Shown here piece by piece: positions 15,444-22,858 of a stretch of DNA of 64,000 nucleotides. Source of the stretch: Prevotella sp. oral taxon 376 (GTDB lineage Bacteria > Bacteroidota > Bacteroidia > Bacteroidales > Bacteroidaceae); assembly GCF_003043945.1 (NCBI RefSeq), contig NZ_PYXG01000002.1, forward strand, positions 124,001 through 188,000, written 5' to 3'. The notes beneath the pieces are model-generated. The model had not been told where the DNA came from, made no database searches, and saw only the letters and a program-made list of their open reading frames with translations. How positions within the stretch are numbered: position 1 is the first letter of the stretch; each line of letters begins with the position of its first letter. Position numbers and translations under genes: made by a program.

Positions 15444-16640
15444 ATGAAAAGGATAATAAATATAGTTTTTTTACTTTTGATGGTACTAAGCGTTGCTGCC
15501 CAGAAAAAAGACATCTCCAAGGCAAGGGACTATTTGAAGTCTGGCAAGAATCTTGAACAGGCCGAGCAATTAATGCAAAAATTATTGGAAGACACAGCGC
15601 ATCGGGAGAATAAGAAGATATGGGCAATACTTTTTGATGCTCAGAGAAAGCAGTATGAACAAGGGAACGAAAAGCTCTATCTGAAGCATCCATATGATAC
15701 GGTAGCTTTGTTTACTATTGCAAGTAGGATGTTTACGACTGCGGAAAGATTGGACTCCCTTGAAATGAAACCGGATAAGAAAGGAAAGGTTAATATCGAG
15801 TATAGGAAAAAGCATGCCGAATACTTAAACCAATATCGCCCAAATCTATATAATGGCGGAACCTTTTTTATAAACAAACAGAAATACAAAGAAGCATATA
15901 TGCTTTTTAACCAATATATAGAATGTGCCCATGAGCCTCTTTTCAGTTCTTTCAAATATAATGAGACCGACCCATTGATGCCAGTGGCTGCTTACTGGGC
16001 TGTTTATTGTGGCTATAAGATGCAAGACCCAAAACTTACCTTACATCATACATATTTGGCCCTTAAAGATGAGAAGCACTATGACTTAATGTTGCAATAT
16101 CTTGCCGAGACATATAAGCTGGAAAAGGATACTGTCCGCTATTTCCAAACCATTCAGGAGGGATTCCAGAAATATCCTAAATTCCCGTTTTTCTTTCCGC
16201 GTCTGATAGAGTATTATTCAAATCGTGGACAGTGGAGCGATGCGATGCAGGTATGTAATTATGCTTTGGCGGCAGATTCGACAAGCCATCTGTTTCGTCT
16301 TGTGAAAAGTAGCATTCTACTTAATATGGGCAAATATGCGGAGTGTATTTCCATCTGTAATGAGCTTTTAGCGGAAAACACCCATCTTGCAGATGTTCAA
16401 CTCAATATAGGTCTGGCTTACTTCAATCAGGCCGTGGAATTAGACAAGACCACACAGGTGTCGCATTCACGAAGGAACAAGATCGTGGAGCTTTACAAGA
16501 AATCGAGGCCCTATTTAGAAGAATATCGCAAAATGGCCCCCAATAAGAAGGAGCGATGGGCAGTTCCGCTATATACAATCTATTTAAACCTCAATATGGG
16601 AAAGGAGTTTGACGAAATCGACCATATATTAAAGAAATGA
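15444..16640 (+). CDS. Exported TPR-repeat protein, paralog 3
   Basis: A 398-aa third paralog, starting 10 bp after the previous stop. Signal peptide MKRIINIVFLLLMVLSVAAQ. The mature protein aligns with its neighbours around YMLFNQYIECAHEPLFSSF and around the TPR pair near residues 265-320 (WSDAMQVCNYALAADSTSHLFRLV). It is more Lys/Tyr-rich than paralog 1. Its stop overlaps the helicase start (ATGA at 16637-16640), tying this envelope family to an RNA helicase by translation coupling. Molecular function is unknown. Confidence 0.75.
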   Translation: MKRIINIVFLLLMVLSVAAQKKDISKARDYLKSGKNLEQAEQLMQKLLEDTAHRENKKIWAILFDAQRKQYEQGNEKLYLKHPYDTVALFTIASRMFTTAERLDSLEMKPDKKGKVNIEYRKKHAEYLNQYRPNLYNGGTFFINKQKYKEAYMLFNQYIECAHEPLFSSFKYNETDPLMPVAAYWAVYCGYKMQDPKLTLHHTYLALKDEKHYDLMLQYLAETYKLEKDTVRYFQTIQEGFQKYPKFPFFFPRLIEYYSNRGQWSDAMQVCNYALAADSTSHLFRLVKSSILLNMGKYAECISICNELLAENTHLADVQLNIGLAYFNQAVELDKTTQVSHSRRNKIVELYKKSRPYLEEYRKMAPNKKERWAVPLYTIYLNLNMGKEFDEIDHILKK

Positions 16641-17962
16641 AAGAGATAAGTGAAATATTAGCGAAGATGCATCTTGAGTCTCTCAATGAAATGCAACAAG
16701 CTGTGTCCGGTGCGATTCTCAATACCGAGGACAATCTCATGATATTGTCGCCTACAGGTACAGGCAAGACATTAGCATACCTCTTGCCTTTGTGCCAACG
16801 ATTGAAATCTGAGATAAATGCGGTACAGGCTATAGTTATTGTCCCTGGAAGAGAGTTGGCCTTGCAGTCCTCTTCCGTCTTGAAAGATATGAGCAGCGGA
16901 CTTCGTAGCTGTGCTTGCTATGGAGGGCGTGCGACCATGGATGAACATAGAACTCTTCGTCAAGTGCAGCCTCATATTATATTTGGGACGCCGGGAAGAT
17001 TAAACGACCATTTGGACAAGGCTAATGTTTTGGTAGACAATCTCCGGTATATCGTTATCGACGAATTTGACAAATGTCTGGAGATGGGATTTCAGATTGA
17101 GATGCAGAATCTTATAACTCGCTTGCCCCAAAGTGCTCGCCAGATACTTCTTTCTGCGACGCCCGCGGAGGAAATGAAAGATCAGAGGATTCTCAACCCC
17201 CAATTTAAGACGCTCAATTATATCTCCAACATAAAACAGATATCAGACAGGATTACGGTTTATACAGTCCAAAGTCCCGAGAAGGACAAGCTGAATACTC
17301 TGCGCGAACTACTTCTTCATCTTGGCGATGCTCAGAGTATTGTGTTCTTGAATTACCGTGAGAGTGTAGAGCGGGTATCTGGCTACTTGCAAGAAGAGGG
17401 TTTCGGTGTAAGTTGTTTCCATGGAGGATTAGAGCAGAGTCAAAGAGAGGCTGCCCTTTATAAGTTCTCAAATGGCTCTGCAAATATTCTTGTAAGCACT
17501 GATTTAGCCTCACGCGGTCTGGACATACCCAATATTGAAAATATTATTCACTATCATTTACCGGAAGCTGAAGAAGGCTATACCCACCGTGTTGGCAGAA
17601 GTGCGCGCTGGGATGCCAAAGGAAACAGTTTCTTTATTTTAGGTCCAGGAGAGTCGGTTCCCGATTATGTGGATGCCGATGTGAGTCCGTTTATTCCCTT
17701 GGGCAACAAGAAGACGATCCCCATTCCTAAGATGTCGACATTATATATTGGTAAAGGAAAAAGAGAAAAACTGTCGAAAGGTGATATTGTTGGCTTTCTT
17801 TGTAAAAAAGCCAACCTGCAAGGAAGTGAGATCGGGCACATAGATATAAAGGATTATTATACTTATGTGGCTATTCCGAAATCGAAAGTCAACCAAGTCC
17901 TAACACTGACAAATGGTCAGAAAATCAAAGGAATTAAAACTGTATTTGAGGAAGTTAGATAA
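16637..17962 (+). CDS. DEAD-box RNA helicase with DbpA-type RNA-binding domain
   Basis: A 441-aa cytoplasmic ATP-dependent RNA helicase. Motifs in order: Q-motif region (LNEMQQAV), Walker A SPTGTGKTLAY, PGRELALQ, TPGRLNDH, motif II DEFD in place of DEAD (seen in several Bacteroidota members), SATP, then the second domain with STDLASRGLD and HRVGRSAR. The C-terminal 75 residues (STLYIGKGKREKLSKGDIVG, ending IKGIKTVFEE) match the DbpA/CsdA RNA-binding fold that targets 23S rRNA, so a ribosome-assembly role is likely. It is coupled to the TPR gene by a 4-bp overlap. Confidence 0.9.
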   Translation: MKEISEILAKMHLESLNEMQQAVSGAILNTEDNLMILSPTGTGKTLAYLLPLCQRLKSEINAVQAIVIVPGRELALQSSSVLKDMSSGLRSCACYGGRATMDEHRTLRQVQPHIIFGTPGRLNDHLDKANVLVDNLRYIVIDEFDKCLEMGFQIEMQNLITRLPQSARQILLSATPAEEMKDQRILNPQFKTLNYISNIKQISDRITVYTVQSPEKDKLNTLRELLLHLGDAQSIVFLNYRESVERVSGYLQEEGFGVSCFHGGLEQSQREAALYKFSNGSANILVSTDLASRGLDIPNIENIIHYHLPEAEEGYTHRVGRSARWDAKGNSFFILGPGESVPDYVDADVSPFIPLGNKKTIPIPKMSTLYIGKGKREKLSKGDIVGFLCKKANLQGSEIGHIDIKDYYTYVAIPKSKVNQVLTLTNGQKIKGIKTVFEEVR

Positions 17963-17977
17963 ATTTTTGCTTAAAAT

Positions 17978-18008
17978 TTTGTTTATTCAAATAAATAATG
18001 TAACTTAG
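17978..18008 (+). promoter_or_regulatory. Promoter of serC
   Basis: TTTG (17978-17981), 19-bp spacer, then TAACTTAG (18001-18008), one mismatch from TAnnTTTG. It lies 26 bp before the serC ATG. Confidence 0.6.
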
Positions 18009-18034
18009 CAGCATAATTTTAACATTTAAATTTT

Positions 18035-19108
18035 ATGGCTATGAAGATGTATAATTTTAATGCAGGCCCCTCAATGCTTCCAAGGGAAGTGATTGAAAAC
18101 ACGGCAAAACAGATTTTGGATTTTAATGGTACAGGATTGTCTCTTATGGAAATCAGCCATCGAGCAAAATATTTCCAGCCTGTTGTTGACGAGGCAGTCG
18201 CACTCATTAAGGAATTACTTGATATTCCAGAGGGCTACTCGGTTATCTTCCTTGGTGGCGGTGCTTCATTGCAGTTTATGCAGATTCCCGCAAACTTCTT
18301 GATCAAAAAAGCTGCTTATCTTAATACGGGAACATGGGCAAAGAAGGCATTGAAGGAAGCAAAGCTTTATGGGGAAGTTGTAGAGGTGGCTTCTTCTGCT
18401 GACGCGAACTACACTTTCTATCCGCACGAGTATCATGTTCCAGAGGATGTGGATTATTTGCATATTACCACAAACAATACGATTTACGGAACGGAGCTCC
18501 GTAAGGACCTTGATGTGAAAGTTCCAATGATTGCAGATATGTCCTCAGACATCATGTCGCGCCCTGTAGATGTTAGCAAATATACCGCTATTTATGCAGG
18601 TGCCCAGAAGAATATGGCTATGGCTGGTGTAACGGTAGTGATCGTTAAAGATGACATGCTTGGAAAAGCTCCCCGTGAATTGCCTACGATGATAGACTAT
18701 CGCACCCATGTGGAAAAAGGTTCCATGTTTAATACCCCTCCTGTTGTGCCAATCTATAGTGTACTTGAAACCATGCGTTGGGTGAAGGCCCAAGGTGGAG
18801 TAAAGGAAATGGACCGTCGTGCGTTGGAGCGTGCCAAGATGCTTTATGATGAGATAGATCGCAACAAACTGTTCCATGGAACGGTAAAAGAAGAAGACCG
18901 CTCTGTCATGAACATCTGCTTTGTAATGAATGACGAATACAAAGAACTGGAAAAACCCTTCTTCGACTTTGCTACAGAGCGTGGTATGGTTGGCATCAAG
19001 GGACATCGCTCAGTAGGCGGATTCCGGGCTTCTTGCTATAACGCCCAGACTCTTGAGGGAGTTAATGCTCTCGTTCAGGCAATGAAAGACTTCGAGTCTA
19101 AGTATTAA
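18035..19108 (+). CDS. serC: Phosphoserine aminotransferase
   Basis: A 357-aa PLP enzyme converting 3-phosphohydroxypyruvate and glutamate to phosphoserine, step two of serine synthesis; the same enzyme can serve pyridoxine synthesis. It starts [16 protein letters not shown], with the family hallmark FNAGPSMLP. The Schiff-base Lys sits in [11 protein letters not shown] (about residue 192), and [15 protein letters not shown] near the C-terminus is conserved. The gene opens a serC-serA-DUF1015-YigZ unit. A small GC hairpin lies between it and serA. Confidence 0.96.
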   Translation: MAMKMYNFNAGPSMLPREVIENTAKQILDFNGTGLSLMEISHRAKYFQPVVDEAVALIKELLDIPEGYSVIFLGGGASLQFMQIPANFLIKKAAYLNTGTWAKKALKEAKLYGEVVEVASSADANYTFYPHEYHVPEDVDYLHITTNNTIYGTELRKDLDVKVPMIADMSSDIMSRPVDVSKYTAIYAGAQKNMAMAGVTVVIVKDDMLGKAPRELPTMIDYRTHVEKGSMFNTPPVVPIYSVLETMRWVKAQGGVKEMDRRALERAKMLYDEIDRNKLFHGTVKEEDRSVMNICFVMNDEYKELEKPFFDFATERGMVGIKGHRSVGGFRASCYNAQTLEGVNALVQAMKDFESKY

Positions 19109-19122
19109 ATTTCAATAATCAT

Positions 19123-19145
19123 GGGGACGGGACATCTCCGTCCTC
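19123..19145 (+). other. Hairpin between serC and serA
   Basis: GGGGACGG pairs with CCGTCCTC (one G-U) around a 7-nt loop, without a following T-run. It may be an mRNA processing or stability structure that balances serC and serA levels; this is inference. Confidence 0.4.
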
Positions 19146-19162
19146 ACATAAATATATAAGGT

Positions 19163-20080
19163 ATGAAAGTTTTAGTTGCAACCGAAAAGCCTTTTGCTCC
19201 AAAGGCTGTGGAAGATATTAGAAAAGAGATAGAAGGGGCAGGCCATGAGTTGGTTCTGCTTGAGAAGTATACCGATAAGACCCAACTGCTTGAGTCTGTT
19301 CGGGATGTAGACGCCATGATTGTCCGTTCAGACAAGGTTACCCAGGAAGTGCTTGATGCGGCGGAGAATCTAAAAATCATAGCCCGCGCAGGTGCCGGTT
19401 ATGATTCTATTGACATTGAATATGCCAAGACGAAAGGTGTGGTCGTGGAGAATACCCCCGGTCAGAACTCAAATGCTGTTGCAGAATTAGTTTTCGGCCT
19501 TTTGGTCTATGCCGTTCGCAATTTTTATAATGGCAAGAGCGGTACGGAACTGATGGGAAAGAAACTTGGCATCCTTGCTTTTGGAAATGTTGGCCGCAAT
19601 GTGGGCAGGATTGCCAAAGGCTTTGGAATGGAGGTCAGCGCATACGACGCTTTCTGTCCTGCCGAGATTATAGAGGCTGCCGGTGTGCATGCTTGCAACA
19701 GTCAAGACGAGTTGTTCCAGACAAATGACATTGTTTCCCTTCACATCCCCGCAACTCCGGAAACCATTCAGAGCATCGATTATCGCACTGTCAATCAGAT
19801 GGGCAAAGGTGGCATCTTGATTAATACGGCCCGAAAGGAAGTTATCAATGAGCCAGAGCTCCTCAAGCTGTTTGCTGATCGTGGGGATTTAAAATATATA
19901 TCCGACATTAAGCCTGATGCAGACGAGGAGTTCAAGAAATTTGAGGGGCGCTATTTTGCCACACCCAAGAAGATGGGTGCCCAGACGGCTGAGGCCAACA
20001 TCAATGCCGGTATAGCTGCCGCCAGGCAGATTAACGCCTTCTTTGCAGAAGGTTCAACTAAGTTTCAGGTAAATAAGTAG
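19163..20080 (+). CDS. serA: D-3-phosphoglycerate dehydrogenase, short form
   Basis: A 305-aa NAD-dependent enzyme for the first step of serine synthesis. The 2-hydroxyacid dehydrogenase fold shows the nucleotide-binding loop ILAFGNVGRNVGRIA (about residue 137) and the substrate region ARAGAGYDSID. It lacks the C-terminal ACT domain of long SerA, so serine feedback through ACT is not expected. The usual catalytic His in TPHxGxxT is replaced: the protein reads ATPKKMGAQTAEAN, with Lys269 at the His position. This Lys variant resembles short PGDHs I associate with Bacteroides and Entamoeba. Context next to serC supports the assignment. Confidence 0.92.
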   Translation: MKVLVATEKPFAPKAVEDIRKEIEGAGHELVLLEKYTDKTQLLESVRDVDAMIVRSDKVTQEVLDAAENLKIIARAGAGYDSIDIEYAKTKGVVVENTPGQNSNAVAELVFGLLVYAVRNFYNGKSGTELMGKKLGILAFGNVGRNVGRIAKGFGMEVSAYDAFCPAEIIEAAGVHACNSQDELFQTNDIVSLHIPATPETIQSIDYRTVNQMGKGGILINTARKEVINEPELLKLFADRGDLKYISDIKPDADEEFKKFEGRYFATPKKMGAQTAEANINAGIAAARQINAFFAEGSTKFQVNK

Positions 20081-20088
20081 TTTCTTCT

Positions 20089-21336
20089 ATGGCAACAGTC
20101 AAACCTTTCAAGGGAGTCCGTCCACCACGGGAATATGTGGAGGAGGTGGAGAGCAGGCCTTATGATGTCCTTGATTCTGAAGAGGCCCGGCAAGAGGCGG
20201 GCCATAATGAGAAAAGTCTTTATCATATTATCAAGCCTGAGATAAACTTTGCCCCGGGAACATCAGAATATGATCCCCGGGTCTATGAGTCGGCCGCGGC
20301 ACATTTCCAGATGTTCCAAGACAAAGGCTGGCTTGTCCAGGATGCCGACGACCATTATTATATCTATGCTCAGACCATGAATGGAAAGACGCAGTATGGT
20401 CTTGTCGTAGGTGCCTATGTGAACGATTATCTTACGGGCGTGATCAAAAAACACGAACTTACCCGCAGAGATAAAGAAGAAGACCGCATGAAGCATGTGC
20501 GCATCTGCGACGCCAATATGGAACCTGTCTTTTTTGCGTATCCAGACAACGCCGTTCTCAACGCGTTGCTCCTGCGTTATGCCAAGACAACTCCAGAATA
20601 TGATTTTGTGGCTCCGATAGACGGATTCCGCCATCAGTTCTGGGTGGTTTCTGACCAGGGAGACATTGACACGATCACCGAAGAGTTTCGCAAGATGCCG
20701 AGTCTGTATATCGCGGATGGCCATCACCGCAGTGCGGCAGCAGCTCTGGTAGGAGCCGAGAAAGCCAGACAAAATCCGAATCATACGGGAGCGGAGGAGT
20801 ATAACTACTTTATGGCCGTATGTTTTCAGGCTTCACAGTTGACAATACTCGACTATAATCGTGTAGTTAAGGATTTGCATGGCATGTCATCGGAAGAATT
20901 TCTTTCTGCCTTGACTAAGAACTTCGAGGTCGAGCAGAGAGGAACAGCCAACTATAAGCCTCGGCACCTGCATGAATTCAGTCTCTATCTTGACGGTGAA
21001 TGGTATAGCCTCACAGCCAAGCAGGGTACTTATAATGACATGGATCCTATCGGAGTGCTGGATGTAGACATCTCCTCCCGCCTTATCCTGGATGAGCTTC
21101 TTGGAATCAAGGACTTACGCTCAGACAAGCGGATAGATTTCGTGGGTGGGCTCCGAGGCCTGGAGGAACTCAAGCGCAGGGTTGATTCTGGCGAAATGCG
21201 AATGGCATTAGCCCTTTATCCTGTTAGCATGAAGCAGATAATGGATATTGCCGATAGCGGTAAGATCATGCCACCCAAGGCCACATGGTTTGAACCTAAG
21301 TTGCGTAGCGGATTGATAATTCACAAGTTGTCTTGA
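20089..21336 (+). CDS. DUF1015 family protein, candidate serine-metabolism enzyme
   Basis: A 415-aa cytoplasmic protein with the DUF1015 pattern: FKGVRPPREYVEEVESRPYDV at the N-terminus (a typical P-Y-D-V start), SLYIADGHHRSAAAAL in the middle, and DISSRLILDELLGIKDLRSDKRIDFVGG towards the C-terminus. It lies 8 bp after serA and overlaps the next gene by 4 bp, so it is surely in the serine operon. I recall at least one DUF1015 member reported as a free-serine kinase; a role on serine or phosphoserine is therefore plausible here, but that is inference from family and context. Confidence 0.85.
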   Translation: MATVKPFKGVRPPREYVEEVESRPYDVLDSEEARQEAGHNEKSLYHIIKPEINFAPGTSEYDPRVYESAAAHFQMFQDKGWLVQDADDHYYIYAQTMNGKTQYGLVVGAYVNDYLTGVIKKHELTRRDKEEDRMKHVRICDANMEPVFFAYPDNAVLNALLLRYAKTTPEYDFVAPIDGFRHQFWVVSDQGDIDTITEEFRKMPSLYIADGHHRSAAAALVGAEKARQNPNHTGAEEYNYFMAVCFQASQLTILDYNRVVKDLHGMSSEEFLSALTKNFEVEQRGTANYKPRHLHEFSLYLDGEWYSLTAKQGTYNDMDPIGVLDVDISSRLILDELLGIKDLRSDKRIDFVGGLRGLEELKRRVDSGEMRMALALYPVSMKQIMDIADSGKIMPPKATWFEPKLRSGLIIHKLS

Positions 21337-21920
21337 TAGACTCATTCCAAACGATAACCAACGAAATAAGCGAAGGATTTTACTCTGAGAAGCGGAGTAA
21401 GTTCTTCGCTTTTGCGCATCATGTAACTTCTGTTGACGAGATAAAGACTATCGTGGCTTTTTATCGTAAGAAATACTTTGATGCACGGCATGTCTGTCAT
21501 GCGTATATGTTAGGCGCGGAGCGCAAGGAATTCCATTCAAATGATGACGGCGAGCCTTCTTCAACGGCGGGGAAGCCCATCCTCGGACAGATCAACAGCA
21601 ATGGTCTGACTGATATCCTGATAGTAGTTGTCCGTTATTACGGGGGAGTTAACTTGGGAACAAGCGGCCTGATTGCTGCCTATAGGAGCGCGGCGGCGGA
21701 CGCGATAGGGAATGCCCGGATCGTGGAAGAGATCGTTGAAGAACATATTACCTATGATTTCACCTATCCGATGATGAATGAGGTCATGCGGATCGTGAAG
21801 GACATGAATGCCCGAATCATCAGCCAACACTTTGACAACACCTCTTCGATAACGCTCGGCATCCGCAAGAGCGAGGCCGAGAATCTCCGCGATCGCCTGG
21901 CTAAGCTTTCATTCTTATGA
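21333..21920 (+). CDS. YigZ/IMPACT family protein
   Basis: A 195-aa protein with the UPF0029 N-terminal domain: EGFYSEKRSKFFAFAHHV, then FDARHVCHAYMLGAE, DDGEPSSTAGKPIL and VVVRYYGGVNLGTSGLIAAYR, all diagnostic. The smaller C-terminal ferredoxin-like domain follows from about residue 135. The start is TTG at 21333, overlapping the DUF1015 stop (TTGA). IMPACT proteins are linked to translation stress control in eukaryotes; the bacterial role is unclear. Membership of the serine operon is probably organisational. Confidence 0.88.
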   Translation: MIDSFQTITNEISEGFYSEKRSKFFAFAHHVTSVDEIKTIVAFYRKKYFDARHVCHAYMLGAERKEFHSNDDGEPSSTAGKPILGQINSNGLTDILIVVVRYYGGVNLGTSGLIAAYRSAAADAIGNARIVEEIVEEHITYDFTYPMMNEVMRIVKDMNARIISQHFDNTSSITLGIRKSEAENLRDRLAKLSFL

Positions 21921-21941
21921 TAGGATGCCGCAAGCCCTCTG

Positions 21942-22004
21942 ACAATCTCGGCGATTTCGTCGCACAAAATCGCCGAAATTGTCAGACGAAATCGCCGAGA
22001 TTGT
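21942..22004. repeat. 22-bp-period palindromic array, ACAAAATCGCCGAAATTGT class, locus A
   Basis: Three 19-bp units at 21942, 21964 and 21986 with spacers CGC and CAG. Unit 1 is ACAATCTCGGCGATTTCGT, unit 2 ACAAAATCGCCGAAATTGT. Unit 3 is the exact reverse complement of unit 1, so a 19-bp stem can form with unit 2 in the loop. It starts 21 bp after the YigZ stop and before the promoter of the next lipoprotein. Confidence 0.9.
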
Positions 22005-22117
22005 AAACCTGGAAGCGGCAAACGGAATCTGTTGAAGCAACCAGCCCTTCCGAGTTCTTTCTCTGTTAAATATTTAGAAAATCACCCTTGTTCTTCTTTG
22101 TTCTTTCTGATTTTTCT

Positions 22118-22125
22118 TATATTTG
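22118..22125 (+). promoter_or_regulatory. Promoter -7 box of the small lipoprotein gene
   Basis: TATATTTG matches TAnnTTTG; a TTTG at 22097-22100 lies 17 bp upstream. The ATG follows 34 bp later. Confidence 0.55.
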
Positions 22126-22159
22126 CGACATTGATAAACCATAAAATTACTTGAGAAAA

Positions 22160-22561
22160 ATGAAAAAAATCTCTATTCTTCTTGTTTCTTCCTTGCTGAT
22201 AGGCTTTGTTTCATGCGGCAATAAGGCATCTAATACCGCAGAGAGCCAAGATTCAACGGATGTATCCAAAGTCCTGCTTGATTCAAATTTCATGAAAGGT
22301 GCTGCGGGAGATTATCTGAGCTATGACCTTCAGCGCACGATAACGCTGAATGCTGACGGAACGATAACAACAAAAGGCATTGACCAAGAATATACGGAGT
22401 GGGAGCTTGCCTCACAGCCGGCAGCCGGCATGGCAGAAATCAAGGTGAGCCGTAAGGGCATTGACGCGATCGTAAAGGATCCCGGAGCCATTGACTTGAA
22501 TGACGGCCGACTTCTCATTAAAGATGAAACCTATCGCAAGCAGGCTCAAAAGAAGAAGTAA
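22160..22561 (+). CDS. Small lipoprotein, lipocalin-like fold suspected
   Basis: A 133-aa exported lipoprotein. Start MKKISILLVSS at 22160; the lipobox is LLIGFVSC (Cys about 20). The mature part has the alternating beta-strand look of small Bacteroidales lipocalin-like proteins (YLSYDLQRTITLNADGTITT, then EYTEWELA and GRLLIKDETYRK). It lies alone between a palindromic array and tRNA-Ser. Function is unknown. Confidence 0.7.
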   Translation: MKKISILLVSSLLIGFVSCGNKASNTAESQDSTDVSKVLLDSNFMKGAAGDYLSYDLQRTITLNADGTITTKGIDQEYTEWELASQPAAGMAEIKVSRKGIDAIVKDPGAIDLNDGRLLIKDETYRKQAQKKK

Positions 22562-22697
22562 AGATTCGGTTGCATACTGGCAGGTGGCCGTGGTTTTGAG
22601 GTCATAGTTTGCCCCCTTCGGTGTTTCGTAGGTTGTTAAGTTTACGAAATGAGAAGCTTTTTATCGGATTTTTCTTTGCCGTTTTCAAAATAAGTAT

Positions 22698-22705
22698 TAC
22701 TTTTG
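22698..22705 (+). promoter_or_regulatory. Promoter -7 box of tRNA-Ser
   Basis: TACTTTTG matches TAnnTTTG, 15 bp before the first base of tRNA-Ser. Confidence 0.6.
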
Positions 22706-22720
22706 CAGTACGAAAGTTGA

Positions 22721-22808
22721 GGAAGATTGGCAGAGTGATCGAATGCGCTGGACTCGAAATCCGGTATACCCTCTTTGGGTATCGGGGGTTTGAATCCCTC
22801 ATCTTCCG
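22721..22808 (+). tRNA. tRNA-Ser(CGA)
   Basis: An 88-nt class II tRNA with a long variable arm (TATACCCTCTTTGGGTATC region). Acceptor GGAAGAT/ATCTTCC, discriminator G, and anticodon loop CTCGAAA give anticodon CGA. CCA is not encoded. Confidence 0.96.
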
Positions 22809-22858
22809 CGATAACAAGGTCTCTCATTATGGTTGGGAGGCCTTGTTCTTTTTTATCG

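Noticed and set aside
21942..22004. The 22-bp-period units as a CRISPR array
   Set aside because: Spacers are 3 bp, units are palindromic and mutually inverted, there are only two or three units, and no cas genes are present.
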